Assembly (NCBI RefSeq): GCF_008195825.1
Contig: NZ_CP043329.1
Span: forward strand, 2,728,001-2,792,000
Length of the DNA: 64,000 nucleotides
From: Pedobacter aquae
Lineage (GTDB): Bacteria > Bacteroidota > Bacteroidia > Sphingobacteriales > Sphingobacteriaceae
Reading direction: 5' to 3'
Under the pieces are notes generated by a model. The model searched no databases. It had not been told where the DNA came from and worked only from the letters and a program-made list of their open reading frames with translations. A program made the translations under genes and the position numbers. Below, in pieces: positions 48,099 through 57,796 of this stretch (its first letter is position 1; every line of letters starts with the position of its first letter).

Positions 48099-49118
48099 AT
48101 GCAAAAAATTTTATTTTATCTATTGATGTTGACTTCTGTGCTATCATTTGCTCAAGAAGACACCACAGAAGTTGTAGATTATGGCAAATTTGGTGATGCA
48201 GAAGGGGTTAAACGTTACTGTAACCAAAAAGTAATTAATCAACTTCCTCAACGTATTATAAGTTTTGGTTATGAGCACCAAGGTGGTTTTACCATGCCAG
48301 GCGTTAGGGCATCAGCTTCATCATCAACAGTTCAAGATTTTACGGTAAATCAAGTTTCTTCACTAAGGGCTCAAGTTAACATTCCAGTTATATCAAATAC
48401 CAAGATTATATGGCAAGTAGGAGCCAATTATTGGGCAAGTAGGTTTAATTTGGATAACCCTGGTAATAATTCATTTGCACAAGCATTAAATAGTAGAGCC
48501 TTAACTACCACAGGAATTAATACCACCATTTTTAAGCCTTTAAACGAGAAGAATTTTTTAATTGTTCAGGCTAGCGCCGATGCTAACGGCCTTTTTAAAA
48601 GTTTTAGTGATATTTCTAGCGACGCCATTACCATTAGCGGAGCTGCCATTTATGGATGGAAAACATCTGATAGAAATATGATAGGATTAGGTATCTCTCG
48701 TACTTATAGAGCAGGGCAACTTTTACATGTTCCTATCCTTTTCTGGAATAAAAGTTTTAACGACCATTGGGGGATGGAACTTTTATTACCTGCCCGCGGT
48801 CATGTAAAATATAATTTTTCTACATCCAATATTCTTCAACTAGGTTTTGAACTTGAGGGTAATCAATTCCTAGTAAATTTACCTAATAGCCAAAACGGAA
48901 AGGTTTTTTTACAAAGAGGAGAACTTAAACCACGAGTTGCATGGGATAAGAAATTAACTGGCTTTTTATGGATGAGTGCGCAAGCTGGTTATAGACATAA
49001 TTGGCGTTTTGATGTTATGAACGGATATGATGCTAGAGAAACAAGCCAACGTTATTTCTCTAGCAACTTAGGTAATCCATTTTATTTTAACCTGAGTTTA
49101 AACTTGGTATCGCCTTAA
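48099..49118 (+). CDS. Outer-membrane beta-barrel protein, DUF6268-like
   Basis: 339 residues. The signal peptide (MQKILFYLLMLTSVLSFAQ) is followed by a conserved RIISFGYEHQGGFTM start. Repeated amphipathic strands end FNLSLNLVSP, resembling the DUF6268 barrel family. Function unknown. It ends in the same TTAA that supplies the stop of the convergent DUF2147 gene. Confidence 0.68.
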   Translation: MQKILFYLLMLTSVLSFAQEDTTEVVDYGKFGDAEGVKRYCNQKVINQLPQRIISFGYEHQGGFTMPGVRASASSSTVQDFTVNQVSSLRAQVNIPVISNTKIIWQVGANYWASRFNLDNPGNNSFAQALNSRALTTTGINTTIFKPLNEKNFLIVQASADANGLFKSFSDISSDAITISGAAIYGWKTSDRNMIGLGISRTYRAGQLLHVPILFWNKSFNDHWGMELLLPARGHVKYNFSTSNILQLGFELEGNQFLVNLPNSQNGKVFLQRGELKPRVAWDKKLTGFLWMSAQAGYRHNWRFDVMNGYDARETSQRYFSSNLGNPFYFNLSLNLVSP

Positions 49119-49603
49119 TTTTTAACAACTTGCTTGGTCCAAACATCTGTTCTGCCAATTAAAGAAACGCCAATATAACCTCTAACTTCAAGAGTGTTAG
49201 CATTGAGCATCTTAATAGTGCAAGAATAGGTGTTTCCACTTTTAGGATCGTAAATATTACCTTCATCCCACAAATTTTTCTCTATAAATTTAAAACCCCA
49301 AATATTTACCAAGCCTACTACTGGGCGGTTTTTAGAGGTTTCTGTAGGATTATTTTTGTCAAGTTTAGGTTTTCCAGTATCGGGGTCATGAGGTTCTTTT
49401 AACCATACAATTTTACCTTGATAGGTTTCCCCATTTTTATAAATACGAACAATTGCATTTCCATCTCCAGTCTTCCAAACACCAACTACCGCATCTGGGT
49501 TATTTACAATTGATGCTGCCGTTGCGCTGTTACCTAAAAATACAATCATAGCAGCTATGATGACGAAAAGAAACTTTTTAGTGGCTAAATATTTAGTTAT
49601 CAT
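49115..49603 (-). CDS. DUF2147 periplasmic protein
   Basis: The frame extends to 49792, but the ATG at 49601-49603 gives MITKYLATKKFLFVIIAAMI, a signal peptide, and is preferred. The DUF2147 domain is clear: VGVWKTGDGNAIVRIYKNGE, YQGKIVWLKEPHDPDTGKPK, and the C-terminal YIGVSLIGRTDVWTK. These lipocalin-like proteins have no firmly known function. Monocistronic; its 3' end overlaps that of the plus-strand barrel gene by 4 nt. Confidence 0.87.
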   Translation of the reverse strand: MITKYLATKKFLFVIIAAMIVFLGNSATAASIVNNPDAVVGVWKTGDGNAIVRIYKNGETYQGKIVWLKEPHDPDTGKPKLDKNNPTETSKNRPVVGLVNIWGFKFIEKNLWDEGNIYDPKSGNTYSCTIKMLNANTLEVRGYIGVSLIGRTDVWTKQVVKN

Positions 49604-49779
49604 ATCATTAAAATGGTTAATTGAAAAGATTATAAACAAATATAAAAAAATTATACACTTGCTAAAATTAGTATCATGAAGATTTAATAAGCAAGTAGCT
49701 ACAGGGCTTACAAAGCGTGAAAAGGCACTTTTGGTAAAAAAGAGCGACACCCAATAGGTATATAAAGTAAAAACACAAA

Positions 49780-49814
49780 GAAGTTGTCTCACCTACATCC
49801 AATAAGACAACTTC
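49780..49814 (-). terminator. Candidate terminator of the efflux operon
   Basis: GAAGTTGTCT (49780-49789) and AGACAACTTC (49805-49814) form a perfect 10-bp stem with a 15-nt loop, followed on the minus strand by TTTGTGTTTTTAC. It lies about 90 nt downstream of the outer-membrane factor gene in a 300-bp gap that otherwise holds nothing recognisable. Confidence 0.7.
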
Positions 49815-49904
49815 CTTGGCTTTGCCTATACTAGTCCTAATTAAAAGGAATCTACATTAATAAAATATAATGATAGCATAAACCTGAATCTACATTATGA
49901 TATT

Positions 49905-51332
49905 TTACCATCCTCCACCTAAAGCTTTGTATAAATTTACAGCAGCAATATGCTGTCTTTTATTCACATTTATCAATTCAAATTTTGCTTGAAGAGAGTT
50001 TTGTTGAGCTAATAATACTTCTAAATAACTTGCTCTTCCTGTGCTAAATAGCTCAGTTGACATATCAACCGAGGTGTTTAGCACACTATTTTGTTCCTTT
50101 TTTAAAACATGCAAATTCTTTAAGTTTTCTAATGCCGATAATTGGTTCATAACTTCAGTATAGCCCGTAAGAATACTTTTTTGATAATGATGCATAGCGC
50201 TTAACTGATTGGCCTTTGCATAACTAAAATTGGCCTTTAAAGCGTTCCTATTTATTAGAGGTGTCATTAAACCTCCTAATGCTTGGTAAGTGATAGATGC
50301 CGGAGCTAAAAACAAAAACTCTGGCTTAAAGGCCTGAAAGCCTAGCCCAGCAACTAAGTTCATGCTTGGTAGAAACGCAGCTTTTGCAGATTTTAAATCA
50401 AACTTACTTGCTTCAAGTAATAATTCTGCCTCGCGGATATCAGGTCTGTTTTCAAGAAGTTGTGAGGGTAAGCCAGTTTTAATTTGACTAGGAACATCAG
50501 CTAAAAGGATTTCCTTTACTCTTTCAACTTTTTGGGGAAATCTCCCTAACAAAAAATTTATTCGATTTTCAAATTCTACAATTTGCTGTAATAACTCTTT
50601 CTCAATTGCTTGGGTGTTTAGCAGTTGAGCCTGAAATTGCTGCACAGCTAATTCATTTGTTCTACCTGTTTCTTTTTTGAGTTTTATGGTCTCTAAAGCA
50701 TCTTTTTGCCTTTGAATAGTTTGCTGAATAATTTCTAACTCATGATCTAGCGCAAGCAATTCATAATAAGAAGTGGCAATATCTGAAACTAATGAAGCAG
50801 TAACACCTTTAGCCCCCTCTGCACTTGCAAGAAATTGATTAATAGCTGATTTTTGCTTGCTTTTTAATTTTTTCCAAAGATCTATTTCCCAACTTGCCTG
50901 AAAACCAAGAAAGATATCAGGTAAGTTAATAGGTACTATCCTACCCGGTGTCATTTCTGTAGCAATATTTCCAGCCCCATCCATAGTATAACGTCCAAAA
51001 CGACGGATACCGCCATTAGTCCCTGCATTAACCTGAGGAATTAGGCTAGCTTTTGCATTTGTAACACCCGCTCTAGCAATTTCAATTTTTTGAATGGCGA
51101 TGTTAAGATCATGGTTATTTACTAAAGCAGTATCAATAAGACCGCTTAATATAGGGTCGTTGAAATAGTCTCGCCAATTTATTTTCGATATTTCAGAACT
51201 ATCTGAAACCTTATAAAAACTAGGAGGCAATGTTTTTTTTTGTATGGATAAATTTGTGTCTAAGGTTTTACAAGCATTAAATATCATACCCGTAAATAAA
51301 CACAAGCCTACATATATTCCTTTAATTTTCAT
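49905..51332 (-). CDS. TolC/OprM-like outer-membrane efflux lipoprotein
   Basis: About 475 residues. The start is taken at the ATG at 51330-51332; a TTG two codons upstream would overlap the pump gene's stop. The lipobox FNAC near residue 20 marks a lipoprotein. Two OEP repeats with long coiled-coil segments and the LLENRPDIREAELLLEASKF motif are typical of RND outer-membrane factors. Last gene of the operon, 2 nt after the pump. Confidence 0.9.
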   Translation of the reverse strand: MKIKGIYVGLCLFTGMIFNACKTLDTNLSIQKKTLPPSFYKVSDSSEISKINWRDYFNDPILSGLIDTALVNNHDLNIAIQKIEIARAGVTNAKASLIPQVNAGTNGGIRRFGRYTMDGAGNIATEMTPGRIVPINLPDIFLGFQASWEIDLWKKLKSKQKSAINQFLASAEGAKGVTASLVSDIATSYYELLALDHELEIIQQTIQRQKDALETIKLKKETGRTNELAVQQFQAQLLNTQAIEKELLQQIVEFENRINFLLGRFPQKVERVKEILLADVPSQIKTGLPSQLLENRPDIREAELLLEASKFDLKSAKAAFLPSMNLVAGLGFQAFKPEFLFLAPASITYQALGGLMTPLINRNALKANFSYAKANQLSAMHHYQKSILTGYTEVMNQLSALENLKNLHVLKKEQNSVLNTSVDMSTELFSTGRASYLEVLLAQQNSLQAKFELINVNKRQHIAAVNLYKALGGGW

Positions 51333-51334
51333 TT

Positions 51335-54300
51335 TCAAGGATTTAAATTTTCAGTAAAAGGTTTTTCATCATTTCTATTGGAGCTAAATTTCTCAGCTAT
51401 TTTTGCGAAAGCAAAATATAATCCTGGGATTAAGATAACACCGCATACGGTACCAAAAAGCATCCCTCCGGCAGCTGCAGTTCCAATAGTTTTGTTTCCA
51501 ATAGCCCCTGCGCCTGATGCAAGCATAAGCGGAATTAAACCGGCAATAAATGCAAAAGATGTCATTAATATTGGGCGTAAGCGTTGTTTAGAAGCTTCTA
51601 TTGTTGCTTCTAAAACCGATTTACCTTGGCTATGGCGTTGTGCAGCAAATTCAACAATGAGAATAGCATTTTTTCCTAATAACCCTATTAACATGATCAT
51701 AGCAACTTGAGCGTATATATTATTTTCTAGCTGAAAAATCATCAGCAACAGCAACGCACCAAATACCCCTGTGGGTAAAGAAAGAATAACGGGTAATGGT
51801 AGCAGAAAACTTTCATATTGCGCACAAAGAAGTAGGTAAACAAACAGCAAACAAATGATAAAAATGATGATAGATTCGTTTCCGGCATTTGCCTGATCAC
51901 GTGATGATCCTGCCCAATCAAAATCATAACCTTTAGGCAATTTTTCAGCGGCAGTTTCTTTAATCGCACTTATGGCATCACCACTACTATATCCATTTGC
52001 AGGCTCACCATTTACCAATGCTGAGGAATACATGTTATATCTCGTAATTTGTTCTGGCCCATATATTTTATCTATCGTTATAAAAGAAGCTATAGGAACC
52101 ATTTCCCCATCCCGATTTTTTACATGTAAATTCATTACATTTTCTGGAAGAGCTCTAAACTCTGGAGAGGCCTGAACCATTACTTTATACATTTGACCAA
52201 AACGGATAAAATTGGTAGCATATTCACTCCCTAGGTGAATTTGTAGTGTACTTAAAATATCGTCTACAATTACATTTTTCTGAGCGGCTTTAACATAATC
52301 GATATTGACCATCAACTGTGGGAAACTTGCATCAAAAGAAGAAAAGGAGTTATTTATTTCTGGCCTTTTATTAAGTTCTAACACAAAGCTTTTTGCAACC
52401 TGCTCTAATTGCTTAGCATCCCCTTTACCTGTTTTATCTAACAATCTTAACTCAAATCCGCTTGAGTTTCCATAACCAGGAACAGGCGGCGGTGTAAAAA
52501 ATTCAATGCGAGCATCCTTAATTTGTGATGTTTTCTGTTTAAGCAACTCAATAACTTCCTTATCTGTTTTTTCTCTTTCATTCCAAGGTTTTAAACCAAT
52601 AAGGTTCATTCCGTAACTCGCTCCCGTACCATCTGATAATATACTAAAACCTGCAAGCGTTGAAACTGAAGACACCTCGTCTAAAGACTGGGCAACTTGC
52701 TGAATATGATCAACTACTTTTTCTGTTCTTTCAAGGGTAGAGCCAGATGGGCTGGTTATATTGGTATAAATAGTTCCCTGATCTTCATTAGGTATAAAAC
52801 CGCCAGGAACTATATTGCCTAAAATTCCTGTTGCTAAAAGGAAAAATATTAAGCTACCAAATGTTATAACTCTTCTATTTACTATTTTCTTTATTAACCT
52901 AGCATATTTGTTTTCTATACCATTATAGGAATGATTAAACCAATTGAAAAATCTATTCAGCATACCTTTAGAATGCGCTTCCCCATGAGTATTTTTAAGT
53001 AGAATAGCACATAATGCTGGGGTTAGTGTTAAGGCAATTATACCAGACAGAACAATAGCAACTGCCATTGTTAAAGAAAATTCTCTGTAAAAAATACCTG
53101 TAGGACCAGATATAAAAGATACCGGAATAAAAACAGCAGACATCACTAAGGTGATGGCTATAATGGCTCCAGTTATTTCATGCATAGCCAATTCTGTTGC
53201 CAAACGTGGTTTAACATTGCCATTGCTCATTTTAACATGGACGGCTTCTACTACCACAATAGCATTATCAACCACAATACCTATGGCCAGTACTAAAGCA
53301 AATAAGGTAATTAAATTCAAAGAAAAGCCCATCAGCTGCATGGCCAAAAGTGTACCTATTAAAGAAACTGGAACTGTTAGAATAGGTATTAATGTAGAGC
53401 GCCAGTCTTGAAGAAAAATAAAGACCACAAGCGCAACCAGAATGAATGCCTCAATTAGTGTCTTTATAACTTCTGATACGGAAGCGTCTAAGAAAGCAGA
53501 AACATCATAACTTACTGTATATTCCATACCAGCAGGGAAATTTACTTTCAGTTCTTCCATGCGGTTTTTGATGTTGCTAATTACTTCACGAGCGTTACTA
53601 CCTGGCCTTTGCTTTAGCATAATGGCAGCAGAAGGTCTTCCATTTTCTTTAGAAAGTACATCATACTCTTGCGAATCAAATGCTACAGTAGCAATGTCTT
53701 TTAACTTTAGTAATTCGCCACCGCCATTACTTTTGATAATGATATTTTCATATTGCTCTACCGTATTGAATTTTCCGGTATATTTTAAAACATATTGAAG
53801 TGCTTGGGCCTTTCTTCCAGAACTTTCACCAACTTTTCCGGGTGCTGCTTCAATATTCTGTTCACGAAGACTATTAACAACATCTTCCGTAGAAATGGCA
53901 TAGGTTGTCATTTTCGTTGGATTTAACCAAATGCGCATAGCATATTCTCTAGAGCCCATAAGGTCTGCAAAACCTACTCCTTCTATTCGCTTTAGCTCGG
54001 CCAAAAGATTGATATCCGCATAATTAAAAAGAAATTTCTCATCGGTTTCTTCATCTTTACTCAGTAGATTTAGGTATAATAACATACTGTTTTGTACCTT
54101 TTCTACAATAACACCGGCCTTAATAGCTTCTTCAGGCAGTTCATCCATTACTGATGAGACCCTATTCTGAACGTTTACAGCTGCGATGTTAGGATCAGTT
54201 TCTGAACTAAAAATAATTTGGATAACCCCTGTTCCATCATTTCCAGAAACAGAAGTCATGTATGCCATGCCAGGAACCCCGTTGATTGCTTTCTCAAGTG

Positions 54301-54490
54301 GCGTAATCACAGCTTTCACAACTGCATCTGCATTTGCGCCTGTATATTTTGTGGTCACAGTAACCTCTGGTGGTGCAATATCTGGAAACTGCGTCATAGG
54401 CAGTTGAACTAGGGCAAGTAGCCCTAATAAAGTGATAATAAGTGATATTACTATTGATAATACAGGCCTTCTAATAAATAACGATTTCAT
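51335..54490 (-). CDS. RND-family (HAE1) multidrug efflux pump
   Basis: 1051-residue inner-membrane proton-driven pump of the AcrB type, with 12 spans and two large periplasmic loops. It begins IRRPVLSIVISLIITLLGLL and contains TPLEKAINGVPG. The proton-relay motif in TM4 reads GIVVDNAIVVVE: Asp408 is present, but the second Asp of the AcrB pair is Asn409. The TM10 Lys region LLGKNAILIVEFA is kept. HAE1 members export hydrophobic drugs, but the substrate here is unknown. Between the adaptor and the outer-membrane factor. Confidence 0.94.
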   Translation of the reverse strand: MKSLFIRRPVLSIVISLIITLLGLLALVQLPMTQFPDIAPPEVTVTTKYTGANADAVVKAVITPLEKAINGVPGMAYMTSVSGNDGTGVIQIIFSSETDPNIAAVNVQNRVSSVMDELPEEAIKAGVIVEKVQNSMLLYLNLLSKDEETDEKFLFNYADINLLAELKRIEGVGFADLMGSREYAMRIWLNPTKMTTYAISTEDVVNSLREQNIEAAPGKVGESSGRKAQALQYVLKYTGKFNTVEQYENIIIKSNGGGELLKLKDIATVAFDSQEYDVLSKENGRPSAAIMLKQRPGSNAREVISNIKNRMEELKVNFPAGMEYTVSYDVSAFLDASVSEVIKTLIEAFILVALVVFIFLQDWRSTLIPILTVPVSLIGTLLAMQLMGFSLNLITLFALVLAIGIVVDNAIVVVEAVHVKMSNGNVKPRLATELAMHEITGAIIAITLVMSAVFIPVSFISGPTGIFYREFSLTMAVAIVLSGIIALTLTPALCAILLKNTHGEAHSKGMLNRFFNWFNHSYNGIENKYARLIKKIVNRRVITFGSLIFFLLATGILGNIVPGGFIPNEDQGTIYTNITSPSGSTLERTEKVVDHIQQVAQSLDEVSSVSTLAGFSILSDGTGASYGMNLIGLKPWNEREKTDKEVIELLKQKTSQIKDARIEFFTPPPVPGYGNSSGFELRLLDKTGKGDAKQLEQVAKSFVLELNKRPEINNSFSSFDASFPQLMVNIDYVKAAQKNVIVDDILSTLQIHLGSEYATNFIRFGQMYKVMVQASPEFRALPENVMNLHVKNRDGEMVPIASFITIDKIYGPEQITRYNMYSSALVNGEPANGYSSGDAISAIKETAAEKLPKGYDFDWAGSSRDQANAGNESIIIFIICLLFVYLLLCAQYESFLLPLPVILSLPTGVFGALLLLMIFQLENNIYAQVAMIMLIGLLGKNAILIVEFAAQRHSQGKSVLEATIEASKQRLRPILMTSFAFIAGLIPLMLASGAGAIGNKTIGTAAAGGMLFGTVCGVILIPGLYFAFAKIAEKFSSNRNDEKPFTENLNP

Positions 54491-54514
54491 AATTTTCTGG
54501 TTTACCTGTAATTT

Positions 54515-55615
54515 TTAGTTTTTAAAAGCTTGGGATGCCGAAATCTTTTGGGTATTTATCTTGTCGCCATCTTTTACAAGCTGTATACCTTCATAAAGTA
54601 TATGATCATTTAATTGAAGACCCGATTCAACCACGTAAAGATTTTCTAACCTAAGCTTAGGTATAAATCGTTTCATTTTTACCATGTTATTGGCATCTAC
54701 CAAGAAAACGTAAAGATTTTCTTGAATCTCAAATGTTGACTTCTGAGGAATAATCATGGCATTTTTAAGTGCTGTATTGATTCTTATTTTACCACTACTT
54801 CCATGCTTTAAGAGATGCTCTGGGTTAATGAATCTAGCTCTAAAGGCAATATTACCGGTACTTTTATCAAACTCACTTTCAGAAGTTTCAATATTTCCCT
54901 TGTGCTTGTACACATCGTTATTAGCAAGTATGAGCGTTACCTGGTCCGTTTTACCTCGCTCTTTCGTTTTCGCAAATTCTAGGTAATCTATCTCAGATAC
55001 ATTGAAATAGGCAAAAACTTCCTTATCGTTAGAAATACTTGTTAGCAAAGCTTCTTCATCAACCAAACTTCCTATTTTATTAGGTATCCTATTTATTATT
55101 CCATTAAATGGTGCCTTAATTTGGGTGAATGATAAATTTAACTTAGCCTGCAAATTATTTGCTTTAGCTTCTTCAATTTTAGCCTTTACTATTTCAACCT
55201 TGGCTCGTAACATTTCAAGCTCGGTTTTTGAAACGATATTCTTATCTGCAAGTCTCCTGGTGTTTTGAAGCTCTATTTCCACAGCTTTTAATTCTGTGAT
55301 TGAACTTCTTAACATAGCCTGTGCCTTAACTAAATCTTGCTCAAAAGAACTATTACTAATGGTAAACAAAAGTTGACCTTGCTTTACAATTTGCCCCTCA
55401 TCCACATGAATTTTTTCTATAATTCCATGAATTCGTGAACGTATTTCTACATTTTGAACGGCATTAATTTCTGCAATATATTCCCTATTATATAGGGTAT
55501 CCTTTAAAATAGGATTGAAAACTTGAAAATTTTGTTCTATTTCTTTTTTTGTATTTGTTGAGCATGCAATAAGAAATGTACATGCAATAACACTCAACAT
55601 GGAGATTATTTTCAT
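54515..55615 (-). CDS. RND efflux periplasmic adaptor (membrane fusion lipoprotein)
   Basis: 366 residues. Lipoprotein signal MKIISMLSVIACTFLIACS, then a barrel-sandwich/biotinyl-lipoyl segment (EIRSRIHGIIEKIHVDEGQI) and a coiled-coil hairpin (about 95-160). The second lipoyl half includes FTQIKAPFNGIINRI, and a beta-barrel and membrane-proximal domain follow. It bridges pump and outer-membrane factor. First of the three efflux genes, 24 nt before the pump. Confidence 0.93.
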   Translation of the reverse strand: MKIISMLSVIACTFLIACSTNTKKEIEQNFQVFNPILKDTLYNREYIAEINAVQNVEIRSRIHGIIEKIHVDEGQIVKQGQLLFTISNSSFEQDLVKAQAMLRSSITELKAVEIELQNTRRLADKNIVSKTELEMLRAKVEIVKAKIEEAKANNLQAKLNLSFTQIKAPFNGIINRIPNKIGSLVDEEALLTSISNDKEVFAYFNVSEIDYLEFAKTKERGKTDQVTLILANNDVYKHKGNIETSESEFDKSTGNIAFRARFINPEHLLKHGSSGKIRINTALKNAMIIPQKSTFEIQENLYVFLVDANNMVKMKRFIPKLRLENLYVVESGLQLNDHILYEGIQLVKDGDKINTQKISASQAFKN

Positions 55616-55710
55616 CTTTAATTTAACTTAATAATAATGATAGGTGCAAATAGGCATAAGCATCTTTTTATAAGATGCATGCGAATTAAAAAATAAAGAG
55701 CTAAAAAAAT

Positions 55711-56100
55711 CTAACTAAACTTTGGTGGAGGGGGTGTTAGTTCTGGGTAGAAGTGTGCTATATAAAGTTCTTTGTATAATGTCACTTTAGAAATAACAAT
55801 TTGATGAGAGACAAAAATAAATGACTGAATTAAAGGATCTTCAGGAGATTCATTTACCTCTATTAAAGAAAGATTTTCACTATTATCAGCATCAGAGGTG
55901 TGATTTTTATGATCTAAACCTTTATTGTCAAAAAAATCTTTAGCTACCTGCTCAAAAAAATCTGTTATTATATTACACTCATGAAAATTTCTATTGCCTT
56001 GAGATTTAGAATCAGAACCTACCAAAGTGTAATTTAAAATTACAATTGACATGATCATCCAACTTAACTGGATAAAGATATGGGTTCTAATAAATCGCAT
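55711..56100 (-). CDS. Small hypothetical protein upstream of the efflux operon
   Basis: The ATG at 56098-56100 gives MRFIRTHIFIQLSWMIMSIV, a signal-peptide or one-span start; an ATG at 56142 would put a second hydrophobic stretch before it. The rest is acidic and His-containing (FHECN, DHKNHTSD) and ends ELTPPPPKFS. Small proteins with such proline-rich tails are often found just before RND efflux genes in Bacteroidota, but their role is unknown. The His/Asp-rich middle could bind metal; that is a guess. Confidence 0.55.
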   Translation of the reverse strand: MRFIRTHIFIQLSWMIMSIVILNYTLVGSDSKSQGNRNFHECNIITDFFEQVAKDFFDNKGLDHKNHTSDADNSENLSLIEVNESPEDPLIQSFIFVSHQIVISKVTLYKELYIAHFYPELTPPPPKFS

Positions 56101-56276
56101 TTCGGCAGTAAATGTAAACATAGCTAAGGCTAGGATAATCAATTAATGCTTGAAAATATAATAATTGACCGTATTTTTACAAAGAGCATAAGGGAGCAAA
56201 TAAGGCATCTAATTTAACTGGATTAGTAATTTGGAAAAATAAGTGCTAGGCGCCCTAGAAAAAGATAATCATTACA

Positions 56277-57635
56277 ATGACTGAAAAAACGCTAATCAAA
56301 AATATAAGCATCGTTAACGAAGGCCAAATAATTGTTACCGATATATTAATTGGTAATGGTGTAATTCTAAAAATAGGACGAAATCATGATGCCTTAGATA
56401 CAAAAGTAATTGACGGAACAGACAAATATTTATTCCCTGGTATTATAGACGCTCAAGTACATTTTCGTGAACCAGGGCTTACACATAAAGGTAATATTTA
56501 TTCAGAAAGTAGAGCTGCCGTTGCTGGTGGCGTAACTTCCTTTATTGACATGCCAAATACATTTCCGAATGTTTTGACCATGGACATCTTAAATGAAAAA
56601 TATCAAATAGCCTCAGAAAAATCTTTAGCTAATTATGGCTTCTTGTTAGGTGTTAATGATGATAATCTGGATTACGTTATTAATCTAGATACATCTAAAT
56701 TGTTGGGCGTTACTGATGACGGACTTTACTTTACTAAAAAAGGGAACCTATTGGCAGACAATCCTGAAACCATGGAAAAACTATTTGCCAACTGTAAATC
56801 TATCATTGCTATCCATTCTGAAAAAGAACAAATAGTTGAAGAGAATGAAAACGTTTATCGTGAAAAATATGGCGATGATGTGCCTATTGCATTTCATCCT
56901 CAGATAAGAAGTGAAAAGGCATGTTACGAGGCCAGCAAAAGAGCCATAGACATTGCAAATAAACACAAAGCCCGACTTCATATTCTGCATTTGACCACAG
57001 AAGCAGAAACGCATCTCTTTCGAAATGATATTCCTTTGAAAGAGAAAAATATTACAACTGAGGTATCGGTTCATCACTTGTGGTTTTCTGATCAAGATTA
57101 TCAGCGTTTAGGAACGCTCATAAAATGGAACCCAGCCATCAAAACAGAAAAAGATAAAAAAGGACTATTGAAAGCATTATTAGACGATAGAATAGACATC
57201 GTAACCACAGACCACGCTCCTCATACTTTGGAAGAAAAACAAAAACCTTACTTTCAATCCATGTCAGGCGCACCAATCGTTCAGCACTCCTTAAATATTA
57301 TGCTTGAATTTTATAAACAAGGGCTTATCTCTCTAGAGAAAATTGCTGAAAAAATGTGCCATAACCCAGCAACATTATATAGTATTGAAAATAGAGGTTT
57401 TATACGTGAAGGCTACTTTGCAGACTTAAGTATTGTTGACCTCGATTCTGTTTGGACAGTTAGCAAAGAAAATATTTTATCAAAATGTGGCTGGTCGCCA
57501 TTAGAAGGAACAACATTCCAAACGAAAGTGACTCATTCATTTGTAAATGGCAACTTAGTTTACAACAACGGACAGTTTAATGAAAGCATAAAAGGTAAAG
57601 CGCTAACATTAACAAATAATACCCAAAGAAAATAG
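56277..57635 (+). CDS. pyrC: Dihydroorotase
   Basis: Interconverts carbamoyl-aspartate and dihydroorotate in pyrimidine synthesis. 452 residues of the amidohydrolase fold. The metal-site strand reads DAQVHFREPGLTHKG: the usual HxH is QVH, which I recall as a feature of this Bacteroidota clade, while the REPG signature is intact. Other conserved segments are SFIDMPNTFPN, LHILHLTTEAE and VTTDHAPHT. No other pyrimidine gene is adjacent (pyrH is 34 kb away). Single gene; the disrupted tRNA cluster follows immediately. Confidence 0.9.
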   Translation: MTEKTLIKNISIVNEGQIIVTDILIGNGVILKIGRNHDALDTKVIDGTDKYLFPGIIDAQVHFREPGLTHKGNIYSESRAAVAGGVTSFIDMPNTFPNVLTMDILNEKYQIASEKSLANYGFLLGVNDDNLDYVINLDTSKLLGVTDDGLYFTKKGNLLADNPETMEKLFANCKSIIAIHSEKEQIVEENENVYREKYGDDVPIAFHPQIRSEKACYEASKRAIDIANKHKARLHILHLTTEAETHLFRNDIPLKEKNITTEVSVHHLWFSDQDYQRLGTLIKWNPAIKTEKDKKGLLKALLDDRIDIVTTDHAPHTLEEKQKPYFQSMSGAPIVQHSLNIMLEFYKQGLISLEKIAEKMCHNPATLYSIENRGFIREGYFADLSIVDLDSVWTVSKENILSKCGWSPLEGTTFQTKVTHSFVNGNLVYNNGQFNESIKGKALTLTNNTQRK

Positions 57636-57648
57636 ATTGAGTGATACT

Positions 57649-57734
57649 TTCCATAGGTTGAAAAACAAATTGAGGTAGATTTTAATAGTGGTCCCCGCGG
57701 GAATCGAACCCACATCTAAAGTTTAGGAAACTTC
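57649..57734. repeat. 86-bp direct repeat, copy 1 (tRNA-Arg 3' part plus trailer)
   Basis: This 86-bp segment recurs at 58035-58120 with one mismatch (57696 versus 58082). It spans the 3' half of tRNA-Arg and about 40 bp of trailer, ending at the ATGGAA that is the start of the GIY-YIG ORF in the other copy. The two copies bracket that ORF. Confidence 0.9.
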
Positions 57735-57796
57735 CCTGCCTGCCGTTGAGTAGGTCTGTTTAACGGCAGGTAGATATTCTTATCCGTTGAACTACG
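57689..57796 (-). pseudogene. Disrupted tRNA-Arg copy with a 40-nt hairpin insertion
   Basis: The T arm, anticodon arm (CCU) and most of the D arm match the intact tRNA at 58075-58146. A 40-nt insert sits between the D arm and the anticodon stem and can fold as CCTGCCGTT pairing with AACGGCAGG around a 14-nt loop. One extra T lies in the D arm. The 5' acceptor strand is replaced by the end of the GIY-YIG ORF, so the acceptor stem cannot form and the copy is probably dead. Confidence 0.8.
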
